DNA of 64,000 nucleotides from Bacteroidia bacterium (GTDB lineage: Bacteria > Bacteroidota > Bacteroidia > JADZBD01). The stretch is from positions 1-64,000 of the forward strand of contig JADZBD010000008.1 of assembly GCA_020852255.1 (NCBI GenBank). Reading direction: 5' to 3'. Positions 1 through 7,792 of this stretch are shown piece by piece. The notes under the pieces were generated by a model that was not told the DNA's origin, did not search any database, and worked only from the letters and a program-made list of their open reading frames with translations. The first letter of the stretch is position 1. Each line of letters begins with the position of its first letter. Made by a program: the position numbers and the translations under genes.

Positions 1-1070
1 AAGAAGTTGTTACGGTGGGGCAGGCGTTCACACTCGCGCCGGTGGTTGCAGAGAGTGCAGTTGCCGGTGTCCATGTGTACGTAGTGGCGCCGGTAGCGGT
101 AAGCGTTGCGCAGGCATTTTGGCAAATGGTTGCATTGGGAACGTTCACTGTCGGCAATGGGTTAACAGTTACAGTTACTACATGCGTATCCGTACAGCTG
201 TTGGCGTTGGTTCCTGTGACGGTATAGGAAGTTGTAACGGTAGGACAAGCGTTTACGCTCGCGCCGGTGGTTGCAGAGAGCGCGGTGGACGGAGTCCAGG
301 TGTAGGAAGTAGCACCCGTGGCGGTAAGTGTGGCGCAGGTGTTCAGGCAAATCGCCGCGTTGGGAACGTTCACTGTCGGTAAAGGATTAACCGTTACGGT
401 GATCACATGCGTATCCGTACAGCTGTTGGCGTTGGTGCCGGTAATGGTGTATGACGTGGTAACGGTAGGACACGCGTTTACACTGGCACCTGTGGTTGCA
501 GAAAGCGCTGTGGACGGAGTCCAGGTATACGTAGTTGCGCCTGATACAGTGAGGGTGGCGCAGTTATTCTGGCAGATGGTGGCATTGGCACCCGTGACGG
601 TTGGTAAGGGATTAACAGTGACAGTTACAACGTGGGTATCCGTACATCCGTTAATGTCGGTTCCGGTTACGGTGTAGTTCGTGGTAACGGTAGGACAGGC
701 GTTCACGCTCGCGCCGGTAGTTGCCGACAGCGCAGTGGACGGTGTCCATGTGTAAGTACTTGCTCCGGTTGCAGTGAGTGTGGCACAACTGTTTTGGCAA
801 ATGGTTGCATTGGGTACACTCACGGTTGGCAGGGGATTTACTGTGACCGTTCGCGTAGTAGTGGCTGTACATCCGTTCAATCCGGTTCCGGTAACCGTAT
901 AGGTGGTAGTAACCGTCGGGCATGCCGTAACGCTCGCGCCGGTTGTGGCGCTTAGTGCAGTACTTGGAGTCCAGGTATACGTATTTGCACCCGAAGCGGT
1001 GAGGGGAGTACAACTATTGATACAAACCGACGCCGGGTTAGGTGCAACGGTAATTGTGGGTGCCGGATTA
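1..1070 (-). repeat. 225-bp in-frame tandem repeat
   Basis: At least four copies plus a diverged fifth are spaced exactly 225 bp apart; equivalent positions fall at 106, 331, 556, 781 and 1006. Each unit encodes 75 residues of an Ig-like module. Copies are very similar at the DNA level, which suggests recent duplication or gene conversion. The array continues past the left edge. Confidence 0.93.
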
Positions 1071-2005
1071 ACGGTGACGGTGGTAGTATTTGTGAACGTA
1101 TTCACCGCGCAACCATTCACGGTAACCATGGCGGTGTATGTGGTAGTTACGGAAGGACAAACGACTACATTGGGTCCGGTTCCGATCTGAGTGGATCCTT
1201 GCCACCAGGTTTGGCTGTAGGTGATCGGCCCGTTGGGTACGAATCGTTTTCCGTCATTAGCGGCGGTCCACTGAGTAGGCCAGTTCCTTCCGGCAACAAC
1301 TGTTGCCAGCGTTCCGGTGGCGTTATGAAGTCCCTGAATGGCAGCACCTGCGTTCCATGTTGTACAAAGGGGTTTGTTCCAGATGAACATGTCAATCATG
1401 TTCGTGGTTTCGTAGAGTACGATCTGCTGCTGTGCTATCATTGAGTTGCAGGAGAACGAGAACATGGGAACCTGATACCAGGTTACAACAAAAGCGCGGC
1501 AGGGAGCAGTTCCTGTGACATAATAGCGGACGTCACTCTGACTTCCTACGGAGGGATCAATATCATGCCAGGGTCCCATAACGGAATTGATGGGATTCGC
1601 CGCGTTGGGAATGGCAGCATTGATCGGCCACTGGCAATAGCCTCCGGCATATGGAAGATTAAAAGAAATCAGACCGTTCGATCCTATCACGCACTGGGTG
1701 TAGGTATTCCCGTAAAACTGGAAACAGAAACCAATATTGATCACCTGGCTCCAGGTGTCGTCAATGTTGATCAGTACAGATGTTCCTCCCGTTCCAAAGG
1801 GAACAAAAGCCTGGTTGGCCACGGTATAACTGGTAGTTTGACGTGTAGGATAGTGCGTCATCGAAAGTGTGGTACACTGGTTGGCGCACACGGTACCTGT
1901 GGTCACGTTCGGGTAGGGACAAGGAATTGTTTGTGACCGGAGAAAGAGGCTTGTAAAAGTTGCAAGAGTCAGAAGAACTTTGCGCAGAGATGGGGAACGA
2001 TACAT
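1..2005 (-). CDS. Secreted repeat protein (adhesin-like), 3' end outside the window
   Basis: The minus-strand frame is open from an ATG at 2005 to the left edge, giving 668 visible codons without a stop. It begins with a signal peptide (basic residues, a hydrophobic stretch, then a cut near residue 25). Residues about 30-300 form a Cys- and aromatic-rich N-terminal region of the kind found in large Bacteroidota surface proteins. After that come Ig-like repeats of 75 residues, each with Cys-x3-Cys, a YxWTP core and an NPLPTV linker. Proteins of this build usually end in a T9SS type B (gliding-associated) sorting domain. That would lie off the window, so export by T9SS is inference. No enzymatic domain is visible. 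A promoter-like TACTTTTG lies upstream on the same strand at 2045-2038. Confidence 0.85.
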   Translation of the reverse strand, partial: MYRSPSLRKVLLTLATFTSLFLRSQTIPCPYPNVTTGTVCANQCTTLSMTHYPTRQTTSYTVANQAFVPFGTGGTSVLINIDDTWSQVINIGFCFQFYGNTYTQCVIGSNGLISFNLPYAGGYCQWPINAAIPNAANPINSVMGPWHDIDPSVGSQSDVRYYVTGTAPCRAFVVTWYQVPMFSFSCNSMIAQQQIVLYETTNMIDMFIWNKPLCTTWNAGAAIQGLHNATGTLATVVAGRNWPTQWTAANDGKRFVPNGPITYSQTWWQGSTQIGTGPNVVVCPSVTTTYTAMVTVNGCAVNTFTNTTTVTVNPAPTITVAPNPASVCINSCTPLTASGANTYTWTPSTALSATTGASVTACPTVTTTYTVTGTGLNGCTATTTRTVTVNPLPTVSVPNATICQNSCATLTATGASTYTWTPSTALSATTGASVNACPTVTTNYTVTGTDINGCTDTHVVTVTVNPLPTVTGANATICQNNCATLTVSGATTYTWTPSTALSATTGASVNACPTVTTSYTITGTNANSCTDTHVITVTVNPLPTVNVPNAAICLNTCATLTATGATSYTWTPSTALSATTGASVNACPTVTTSYTVTGTNANSCTDTHVVTVTVNPLPTVNVPNATICQNACATLTATGATTYTWTPATALSATTGASVNACPTVTTS

Positions 2006-2037
2006 TGGAACGATTTTGAACGGTTATTATAGTCAGA

Positions 2038-2045
2038 CAAAAGTA
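2038..2045 (-). promoter_or_regulatory. Bacteroidota -7 box TACTTTTG
   Basis: Exact TAnnTTTG on the minus strand, 32 bp upstream of the ATG at 2005. A TTG lies 15 bp further upstream, shorter than the usual 19-21 bp spacing, so only the -7 element is convincing. Confidence 0.5.
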
Positions 2046-2172
2046 TTGGGAAAATGGTTGCAACTCGCTGAAAATCAGATAGTCGACAAATCACCTGTTT
2101 TTGAAGACGAATGCCCCTTTTTTCCAGACGAATGAAATTTAGCAGAAAATAGTTGATTAGGACTACGAACGA

Positions 2173-5100
2173 TCAAGGCATCCGGCAGCCAATCACCAGG
2201 ATATCGTCAATTTGGGGGAGTTCACCTTTCCAGCTGGTCCAGGCTTTTTCCAATGCTCTTTTCTGATCAGCCAGGGGCGTGTTTTGAATGGACTGAAGGA
2301 GCTCCTGACAGCGTCCTTCCATAAATTTTTCTTCATCCGGCCCTCCGAACTGATCACAAAATCCATCCGTCAGAATGTAGAAAGTATCTCCGGTTTTTAA
2401 TTCCAGTTCGGCCTTCTCAAAAACGGGTGCTTTTTTTGTAACGAGTCCCACCGGCTGCTTCCCGATCTTCAATTTTTCACCTTTTCCGTTCCGGAAATAA
2501 AAGAGCGGTCTTCCTGTAGCGGCGTATTCCAGTTTTTTTTCTTTGTGATGAACCACACACAGACTTACATCCATTCCATCTACGGTATCGCTTTCGATCT
2601 CATTTTTTTTCAGGCTGTTCACTACTCCCTGGTGGAGTTTTTCAAGCAGCGCTTTGGGATCGTTGATCTTCAGATCATTTGCGATATGGTTCAAAAGATT
2701 ATTTCCGATGAGCGACATAAATGCACCGGGAACTCCGTGACCTGTGCAATCTACCGCGGCAATGAGGGTGCAGCCGTTTTGTGTGGTGAACCAGTAAAAA
2801 TCCCCGCTGACAATATCTTTAGGACGAAAGAAGATAAAGGCTTCCGGAATAAGATCATTGAGTCGTTCCGGGTTCGGCAGAATGGATTCCTGGATGCGCC
2901 GGGCGTAGTGAATGGATGAAGTAATGTCCTTGTTTTTTTTTCCGATGAGCACATTTTGTTTCTCCACCAGTTCTTTTTCTTCCCGGAGCTCCCGCGTTTT
3001 CAGACTCACCTGTTGTTCAAGATACAGCTGCACTGCTTTCATACGTTTTAAGCGCAGGGTAATAAAAAGCCATATGGTAAAGGCCAGAAAGAGGAGCAGG
3101 CTGCCGGTGAACCACCAGGTCTTCCAGAACGGCGGAGTTAGCGTAAATGAGTACGACAGAAAATCTTCAGACCACACACCGTCTCCGTTGCAGGCCCTGA
3201 ACTGAAATTCGAATTTTCCGGGCGGCAGATTGGAATAGGTAACTGTGGCGTCCGTGGAAGGCAGTGACCAGTCTTTATCAATTCCTTCAACGCGATAGGA
3301 GAAAAGTATGCCGGAGGATTTCTGATAGCTCAGCGCGGACATTTCAAATGTCAGATGATTTTTACTATACGGAAATTCAGGTGATCCGGGAAGAAGTTCA
3401 TTGTAACCTGTTTCGCCGAATTCAGTTAGATCTTCCTCCCGGAAAAACAGCCGGATACCGCCCAGCCGGAGCAGGGGAGGCGTCGTGTTCATTTTATCCT
3501 TTGACGGATCATAACGGAACAATCCTTTGATGCTTCCAAACCATATATTTCCGTTGTGTTCTTTCCATACGGATGCCGTATTGCATTCCACGCCAAAAAA
3601 ACCTTCTGCCTTCCCGTAATGTACGGTGTGAACTTTACCTGATTTTTCCCATTCTCTTATATTCAGTTTATCAATGCCATTATTGGTTCCCACCAGCAGC
3701 AAAGAATCATTGATGAATGCAATGGCATAAACGGTATTGGAAGAAAGTCCTTCCATCCGTGTGATTTTTCTTACTTCTTTCTTCACAGGATCAACACAAC
3801 TGATTCCTCCGAAATTTCCTGTCCAGATGCGGCCGTTTTTATCCTCCGTAATAGTCAGTACCACGTCGTCTGCCAGACCTTCGGCGGCGGAGTACCTTTC
3901 GAAGCGGATGCTGTCTCCGTCTTCCTTCACTTTTAAAATCCCACCCCCGGAAGTTCCCACCCAGATATCACCCTTTTCCGATTCGTACACTCTGAGGAAA
4001 CGATCGGTACCCGTTCCCTGCGGTTTGAAAAAATGCTGAATGTTTTTTCCCCTTATCAGGTTCAGTCCGTTGGCAGTAGCAATCCACACACGCTCTTTTG
4101 AATCATGAAAAACAGCTCTCACATTATTGGAACTTAGTCCTGCTTTCTCATCCAGTTTGCGGAAACCTGAGCCGTTGTAAATGAAAATTCCGCTGCCATA
4201 GGTGGTGATCCAGATGTCTCCTTTCTGATCTTCTGTAACGGACCATACTTTTTCGTCCGTCAGGCCTTCCTTCTTGCCGTAGTGTGTATACTTTGTTCCG
4301 TCGAATCGTGTTACGCCTTCCTGGTTTCCGTACCACCATTCTCCGCCGGAAGTTTTCAGAATGGAGAGGATCATCTCTGAACTCATCCCTTGTTCTTTCC
4401 CGTAGGAGGTGAACAGCTGTTTGCCCAGCCGGGCAGCACCGTTACCGTCTGTCCCAACCCAGAGATTTCCCTCGTGATCTTCCGTTACGCAGAAATGGCC
4501 GTCCACTCCCAATCCTTCTGCCCTCCCGTACTTAGTCCAAACACCGTTCTGCACATAATGAATACCGAAATCCAGGGTAGCTACCCAGTATCCGCCCTTC
4601 ACCGAAGGAAGAAGATCACGCACAATCATTTTTACTTCCGGGGGCAGGGGCGCATGAATGACGGTGATTTCACCGCCGGGATTCATTTTACACATTCCTC
4701 TTTCGGTACCAATCAGCAGTTCACCGTTCCATTCCATGAATGCATGAACGGCGGAATGCGGTAAGCCATTTTCGGTGGTCCGGTTGCTGATTTTAAGACC
4801 GGGACTTATTTCGAAAAATCCTTTGGTTGTTGTACCGGCATAGAGCATGCCATTCGAATGCAGGTAAAGGCTGGATATCACCAACCCTTCCAGTTCGTTG
4901 ACCGGCGTTACTTTACCGGAGGAGAAAAAGAAAAGTCCTTTACTGGTTCCGAACCAGACTTTTCCACCGGGTTCTGCTGCTACGCTGCGGATCATGAGAT
5001 CAGCAAGAACGTTTAATTCAGCAGGCACCGGCACGGGTTTTCCCTTGTGAATCCGGCTAACGCCTTTGGCAGTGGCAAGCCAGATGCCGGTTCCTGTATC

Positions 5101-5358
5101 AGCGGCCATGTCATATACAAGATCGTTACACAAGCCATCCGCCATCGTGAAGGTCCGGAAACGCTTCCCGTCGTACCGGCTCGCACCGCCTCCGTCTGTA
5201 CCGAACCAGATATAACCCTGTTTATCCTGCAGAATGCAATGGACCTGTGATTGAGGAATTCCTTCATCAATGGAAAAAATGGTGAAATTTTGTCTCTGGG
5301 ACAGAATTCTACCCGGAATCAGCAGCAGGAACAGGAGCGTCAGCCGCAGAAGAGACAT
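2173..5358 (-). CDS. Propeller-sensor SpoIIE-type protein phosphatase (SiaA-like role)
   Basis: A predicted inner-membrane sensor phosphatase of 1061 residues. The start at 5358 begins directly with a signal peptide and sits 1 bp after the stop of the upstream gene; a longer frame from 5412 is less likely. Order: signal peptide; about fourteen WxGT-type propeller blades, enough for two seven-bladed propellers as in hybrid two-component sensors; a Y_Y_Y domain; one membrane helix near residues 745-770; a coiled linker with SIHYARRIQ; and a C-terminal PP2C/SpoIIE domain with the metal-binding motifs GDFYW, ADCTGHGVPGAF, TDGFCDQFGG and DDILVIG. The family removes phosphate from Ser/Thr of a partner protein. 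The kinase and phosphoprotein candidates are encoded just upstream in the same operon. The propeller ligand cannot be told from sequence. Confidence 0.9.
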   Translation of the reverse strand: MSLLRLTLLFLLLIPGRILSQRQNFTIFSIDEGIPQSQVHCILQDKQGYIWFGTDGGGASRYDGKRFRTFTMADGLCNDLVYDMAADTGTGIWLATAKGVSRIHKGKPVPVPAELNVLADLMIRSVAAEPGGKVWFGTSKGLFFFSSGKVTPVNELEGLVISSLYLHSNGMLYAGTTTKGFFEISPGLKISNRTTENGLPHSAVHAFMEWNGELLIGTERGMCKMNPGGEITVIHAPLPPEVKMIVRDLLPSVKGGYWVATLDFGIHYVQNGVWTKYGRAEGLGVDGHFCVTEDHEGNLWVGTDGNGAARLGKQLFTSYGKEQGMSSEMILSILKTSGGEWWYGNQEGVTRFDGTKYTHYGKKEGLTDEKVWSVTEDQKGDIWITTYGSGIFIYNGSGFRKLDEKAGLSSNNVRAVFHDSKERVWIATANGLNLIRGKNIQHFFKPQGTGTDRFLRVYESEKGDIWVGTSGGGILKVKEDGDSIRFERYSAAEGLADDVVLTITEDKNGRIWTGNFGGISCVDPVKKEVRKITRMEGLSSNTVYAIAFINDSLLLVGTNNGIDKLNIREWEKSGKVHTVHYGKAEGFFGVECNTASVWKEHNGNIWFGSIKGLFRYDPSKDKMNTTPPLLRLGGIRLFFREEDLTEFGETGYNELLPGSPEFPYSKNHLTFEMSALSYQKSSGILFSYRVEGIDKDWSLPSTDATVTYSNLPPGKFEFQFRACNGDGVWSEDFLSYSFTLTPPFWKTWWFTGSLLLFLAFTIWLFITLRLKRMKAVQLYLEQQVSLKTRELREEKELVEKQNVLIGKKNKDITSSIHYARRIQESILPNPERLNDLIPEAFIFFRPKDIVSGDFYWFTTQNGCTLIAAVDCTGHGVPGAFMSLIGNNLLNHIANDLKINDPKALLEKLHQGVVNSLKKNEIESDTVDGMDVSLCVVHHKEKKLEYAATGRPLFYFRNGKGEKLKIGKQPVGLVTKKAPVFEKAELELKTGDTFYILTDGFCDQFGGPDEEKFMEGRCQELLQSIQNTPLADQKRALEKAWTSWKGELPQIDDILVIGCRMP

Positions 5359-5359
5359 T

Positions 5360-5737
5360 CTAAAAAGTATGGTAAGAGAAGGACAAACCGGAGAGCTCCT
5401 CAAATTCCTCACCGGCTTCTTTTATATCCTCGTCGCCGGTTTTATAGTACCATTGGATCTGAACAGTTTTGTTTTTTCCGCTGAGGGTGGAAAGTTTGTT
5501 CAGCATATCGAAGATCGGTTTATACGATGAGGAATTGAAATATTTCAGTTTAAAAACGAAAATTGTCTGCGGATTCGGATCAGAAACATACAGATCAATC
5601 CAGGCGAGAATACTTCCATAGAATTCGCGGGTGTCTTCCGGGTATGATTTTCCGGATAGTTCGAACACGCCTCCTGTTGAATCCAGCGTCACCGCGGGCG
5701 TGTCGGCCGTGGCTTCGATCCTCAGTGGATCCATCAT
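5360..5737 (-). CDS. SiaC-family regulatory phosphoprotein (DUF1987)
   Basis: This 125-residue cytoplasmic protein matches the DUF1987/SiaC family in length and sequence. It has an N-terminal strand region, the SYPEDTREFYG segment near residues 31-41, and a YFNSSSYK segment near 66-73. In Pseudomonas aeruginosa SiaC, a threonine in the equivalent segment is phosphorylated by SiaB and dephosphorylated by SiaA, as I recall. Here Ser69-Ser71 are the likely sites, which is inference. The start overlaps the siaB-like stop in an ATGA arrangement, and the phosphatase gene begins 1 bp after its stop, so all three are probably translated together. In Pseudomonas the output is a diguanylate cyclase; none is encoded here, so the effector is unknown. 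Confidence 0.85.
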   Translation of the reverse strand: MMDPLRIEATADTPAVTLDSTGGVFELSGKSYPEDTREFYGSILAWIDLYVSDPNPQTIFVFKLKYFNSSSYKPIFDMLNKLSTLSGKNKTVQIQWYYKTGDEDIKEAGEEFEELSGLSFSYHTF

Positions 5738-6303
5738 CAGTTTATTTTAGGGAAGTGTATATGAAGATCAAGCGAGAAAAACGTTACCCGGTCGTTCAGG
5801 GGTTTGAATTTAAAGATGAACTCGTCGCATTTCCTTGCAATACTGATCAGGCCGAGGCCTGCGCCGGATTTTTCGCTGAGCTCGGTTGTTCCCAGCACGG
5901 ATTTGTGCAAGGTCTTTAGTTCTTCCTTATTCAGCGGACCAATGCGGTTCAGCCTTTCTTTCAGCCGGTCCACCTCTTCGTTGAGCACAAGGTTTCCGGT
6001 TTTAACCGAATATCCTTTCTTATCCTTGCACACGAGAACAATTCCGGGTTTTTGCTCGCTCCCTGATTCGTTTACTGCTCCATACTTACGGATATTCTGC
6101 ATGCATTCTACCATCACCGAGAAAACACGGGCCCTAACCAGCGTGGCGCCGCCCTGTACGCCCGGATTTCTTTCAGCGAGCAATAGAATGGCGTTCACCA
6201 GGTCCTGGTTAAAATCACCTTTAAAGGAAAGAATGATGTTTTCCCGTTCGCACTCTTCAAACCAGTTGAAGACGAGCTTGGTTCTGTCCTGCGTTTCCTG
6301 CAT
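5737..6303 (-). CDS. SiaB-family protein kinase (DUF6272)
   Basis: A 188-residue cytoplasmic GHKL-fold protein. An N-box-like segment (ECMQNIRKYG, near residues 75-84) and a G-box-like segment (SGAGLGLISIARK, near 144-156) indicate an ATP-binding kinase of the SiaB type rather than a full histidine kinase: there is no dimerisation domain and no phospho-acceptor histidine box. It is the first gene of the operon followed by the SiaC-like substrate and the SpoIIE phosphatase, the order expected of a partner switch. The ATGA overlap with the next gene indicates translational coupling. Its direct kinase activity on the downstream DUF1987 protein is inferred from family and context. Confidence 0.83.
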   Translation of the reverse strand: MQETQDRTKLVFNWFEECERENIILSFKGDFNQDLVNAILLLAERNPGVQGGATLVRARVFSVMVECMQNIRKYGAVNESGSEQKPGIVLVCKDKKGYSVKTGNLVLNEEVDRLKERLNRIGPLNKEELKTLHKSVLGTTELSEKSGAGLGLISIARKCDEFIFKFKPLNDRVTFFSLDLHIHFPKIN

Positions 6304-6344
6304 GGGGGTAGTGTTAAGTGCTTCTAATATACAAAAAAACCGGA

Positions 6345-7073
6345 TTACTTCTCCCCGAGAATGGTAATGGGCCTGATCTTTCGCTTCAGGCGAAGCTGAA
6401 ATCGTTCGGTCGTATGCTGTACAATATGCTCTTTCATGTGCAGTACATCGTCTGTAAAGAGGAACAGTTCCAGATCTGCCGCATCGATGGTTCCCTGTTC
6501 CTTCATGAAGAGCAGATGTTCCTGCAATTCTCTGTGATAATCCCTTCCCATCAGCACCACGGGAAAGCGCTTCATTTTTCCGGTTTGTATCAGGGTAAGG
6601 GCTTCAAAAAATTCATCGAGGGTGCCGTATCCGCCGGGCAGCACCACAAAGGCAAAGGAGTATTTGGAGAGAAGTACCTTTCTAACGAAAAAGAAATCAA
6701 TGCTCACCCAGCGGTCGAGGTACGGATTCGGTTTTTGTTCCATCGGAAGAACGATGTTGCATCCCACCGACTTCCCGCCGGCTTCCTGCGCCCCTCTGTT
6801 GGCCGCTTCCATGATTCCGGGTCCTCCTCCTGTCATTACCGTAAAACCGGCCCGGGCCAGCTCTGCGCCCGCATTTCTTGCCATTGCATAATAGACATCT
6901 CCCTCCCGGAACCGGGCCGAACCGAAGACAGTAACGCATGGATTTAAAAAGTGAAATTTCCGGAACCCGCGCAAAAACTGCATACACACCCTGAAAACAA
7001 ATCCCAGTTCCCAGCTTCTGGTGTTCGGACCTTCAAAAAATACCTGCTCGTCGTGTTTCCGCCTCGGATTCAT
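6345..7073 (-). CDS. LOG/TIGR00730-family Rossmann protein
   Basis: A 242-residue protein with the two hallmarks of the LOG family: GGGPGIMEAANRGA (near residues 81-94) and PGGYGTLDE (near 146-154). Family members hydrolyse the N-glycosidic bond of nucleoside 5'-monophosphates, classically cytokinin ribosides. In bacteria many act as general nucleotide 5'-monophosphate nucleosidases. It is slightly longer at the N-terminus than the shortest members. It lies 41 bp upstream of the siaB-like gene on the same strand, so the operon may begin here, but no functional link is evident. Confidence 0.9.
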   Translation of the reverse strand: MNPRRKHDEQVFFEGPNTRSWELGFVFRVCMQFLRGFRKFHFLNPCVTVFGSARFREGDVYYAMARNAGAELARAGFTVMTGGGPGIMEAANRGAQEAGGKSVGCNIVLPMEQKPNPYLDRWVSIDFFFVRKVLLSKYSFAFVVLPGGYGTLDEFFEALTLIQTGKMKRFPVVLMGRDYHRELQEHLLFMKEQGTIDAADLELFLFTDDVLHMKEHIVQHTTERFQLRLKRKIRPITILGEK

Positions 7074-7120
7074 GCTGTAAAGGTAACATCATGATCCGAA
7101 TGTCATCCGTTCTGCCTGCT

Positions 7121-7753
7121 CTATTTGGGTTTCACAATAACCGAATGTGATTTCCAGGCAGCCAGTTCTCCTAATTGCTTTGAGATCTTATCGGCCCAGG
7201 TCTTCTGCTTTACCGCGTCTTTGCCGCTGTTGGTTTCAGTATTGTATTTGGCCAGTTCGCTGTTCCTGGCCATCAGGTTTGCTTTGTACATGCTCTGCAT
7301 GAAAGTGCTGTACGTGGCTTTGCTGAAAGCATAGGTGGAGAATTCCTTCCTCAGCTTCCGGGCCCAGACTTCGTACAGATCAAATTTGGTTTGCTCATGG
7401 AACAGTTGCTCCTTGGTTTTCCGCTCCGGCTTTACATACGAATCCTCCGGGTAAAAAATCGGCATGGTCTCCACAATTATGGTATCGCCGGATTTCGACT
7501 GAAAGTGGTTGTAAAATGTGGAGATCAGTGACATCACCTCCACTGCCCGTGTATTATTCCAGTTTCCTTTATAGTCCTTCCACGTTAGTTTGCGTGTGGC
7601 TGTCCATTCCAGCCGTTCCGGCTGCTTGGGATGCTTATGCCCGTCGTCGTGTTGATGGCCTTTATGATCCTGTTCCTGCGGGTGCGGCGTTACCGGCGGG
7701 AATAATCCCACCATCAGTCCCATTAACGGAATAAAGAAGAAGCGGATAATCAT
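7121..7753 (-). CDS. DUF922-like secreted protein with a degenerate metal motif
   Basis: A 210-residue protein with an N-terminal hydrophobic export signal, then a His-rich stretch (residues about 24-45, many His, Asp and Lys) that could bind metal. The rest resembles the DUF922 putative zinc-protease family: LTWKDYKG near residue 54, and an HEQ segment followed by FDLYEVWARKLRKEF. DUF922 members carry HEQxHFD, whereas here the second histidine is replaced by lysine (HEQTKFD), so an active HExxH site is not preserved. It may be a non-catalytic relative. The flanking genes give no functional clue. Confidence 0.65.
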   Translation of the reverse strand: MIIRFFFIPLMGLMVGLFPPVTPHPQEQDHKGHQHDDGHKHPKQPERLEWTATRKLTWKDYKGNWNNTRAVEVMSLISTFYNHFQSKSGDTIIVETMPIFYPEDSYVKPERKTKEQLFHEQTKFDLYEVWARKLRKEFSTYAFSKATYSTFMQSMYKANLMARNSELAKYNTETNSGKDAVKQKTWADKISKQLGELAAWKSHSVIVKPK

Positions 7754-7792
7754 AGCATATGCTTTTTCAGATTAACGCAAAAATCGTTCCAA

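Noticed and set aside
318-677. Plus-strand frame of 119 codons with repeated hydrophobic segments
   Set aside because: It is the antisense of the 225-bp repeat; the minus frame encodes Cys-containing Ig-like repeats behind a signal peptide.
1-1070. Possible CRISPR array
   Set aside because: The 225-bp units are coding and lack the short repeat-unique spacer pattern.
6318-6947. Plus-strand frame of 209 codons
   Set aside because: Antisense to the LOG-family gene, whose motifs are intact on the minus strand.
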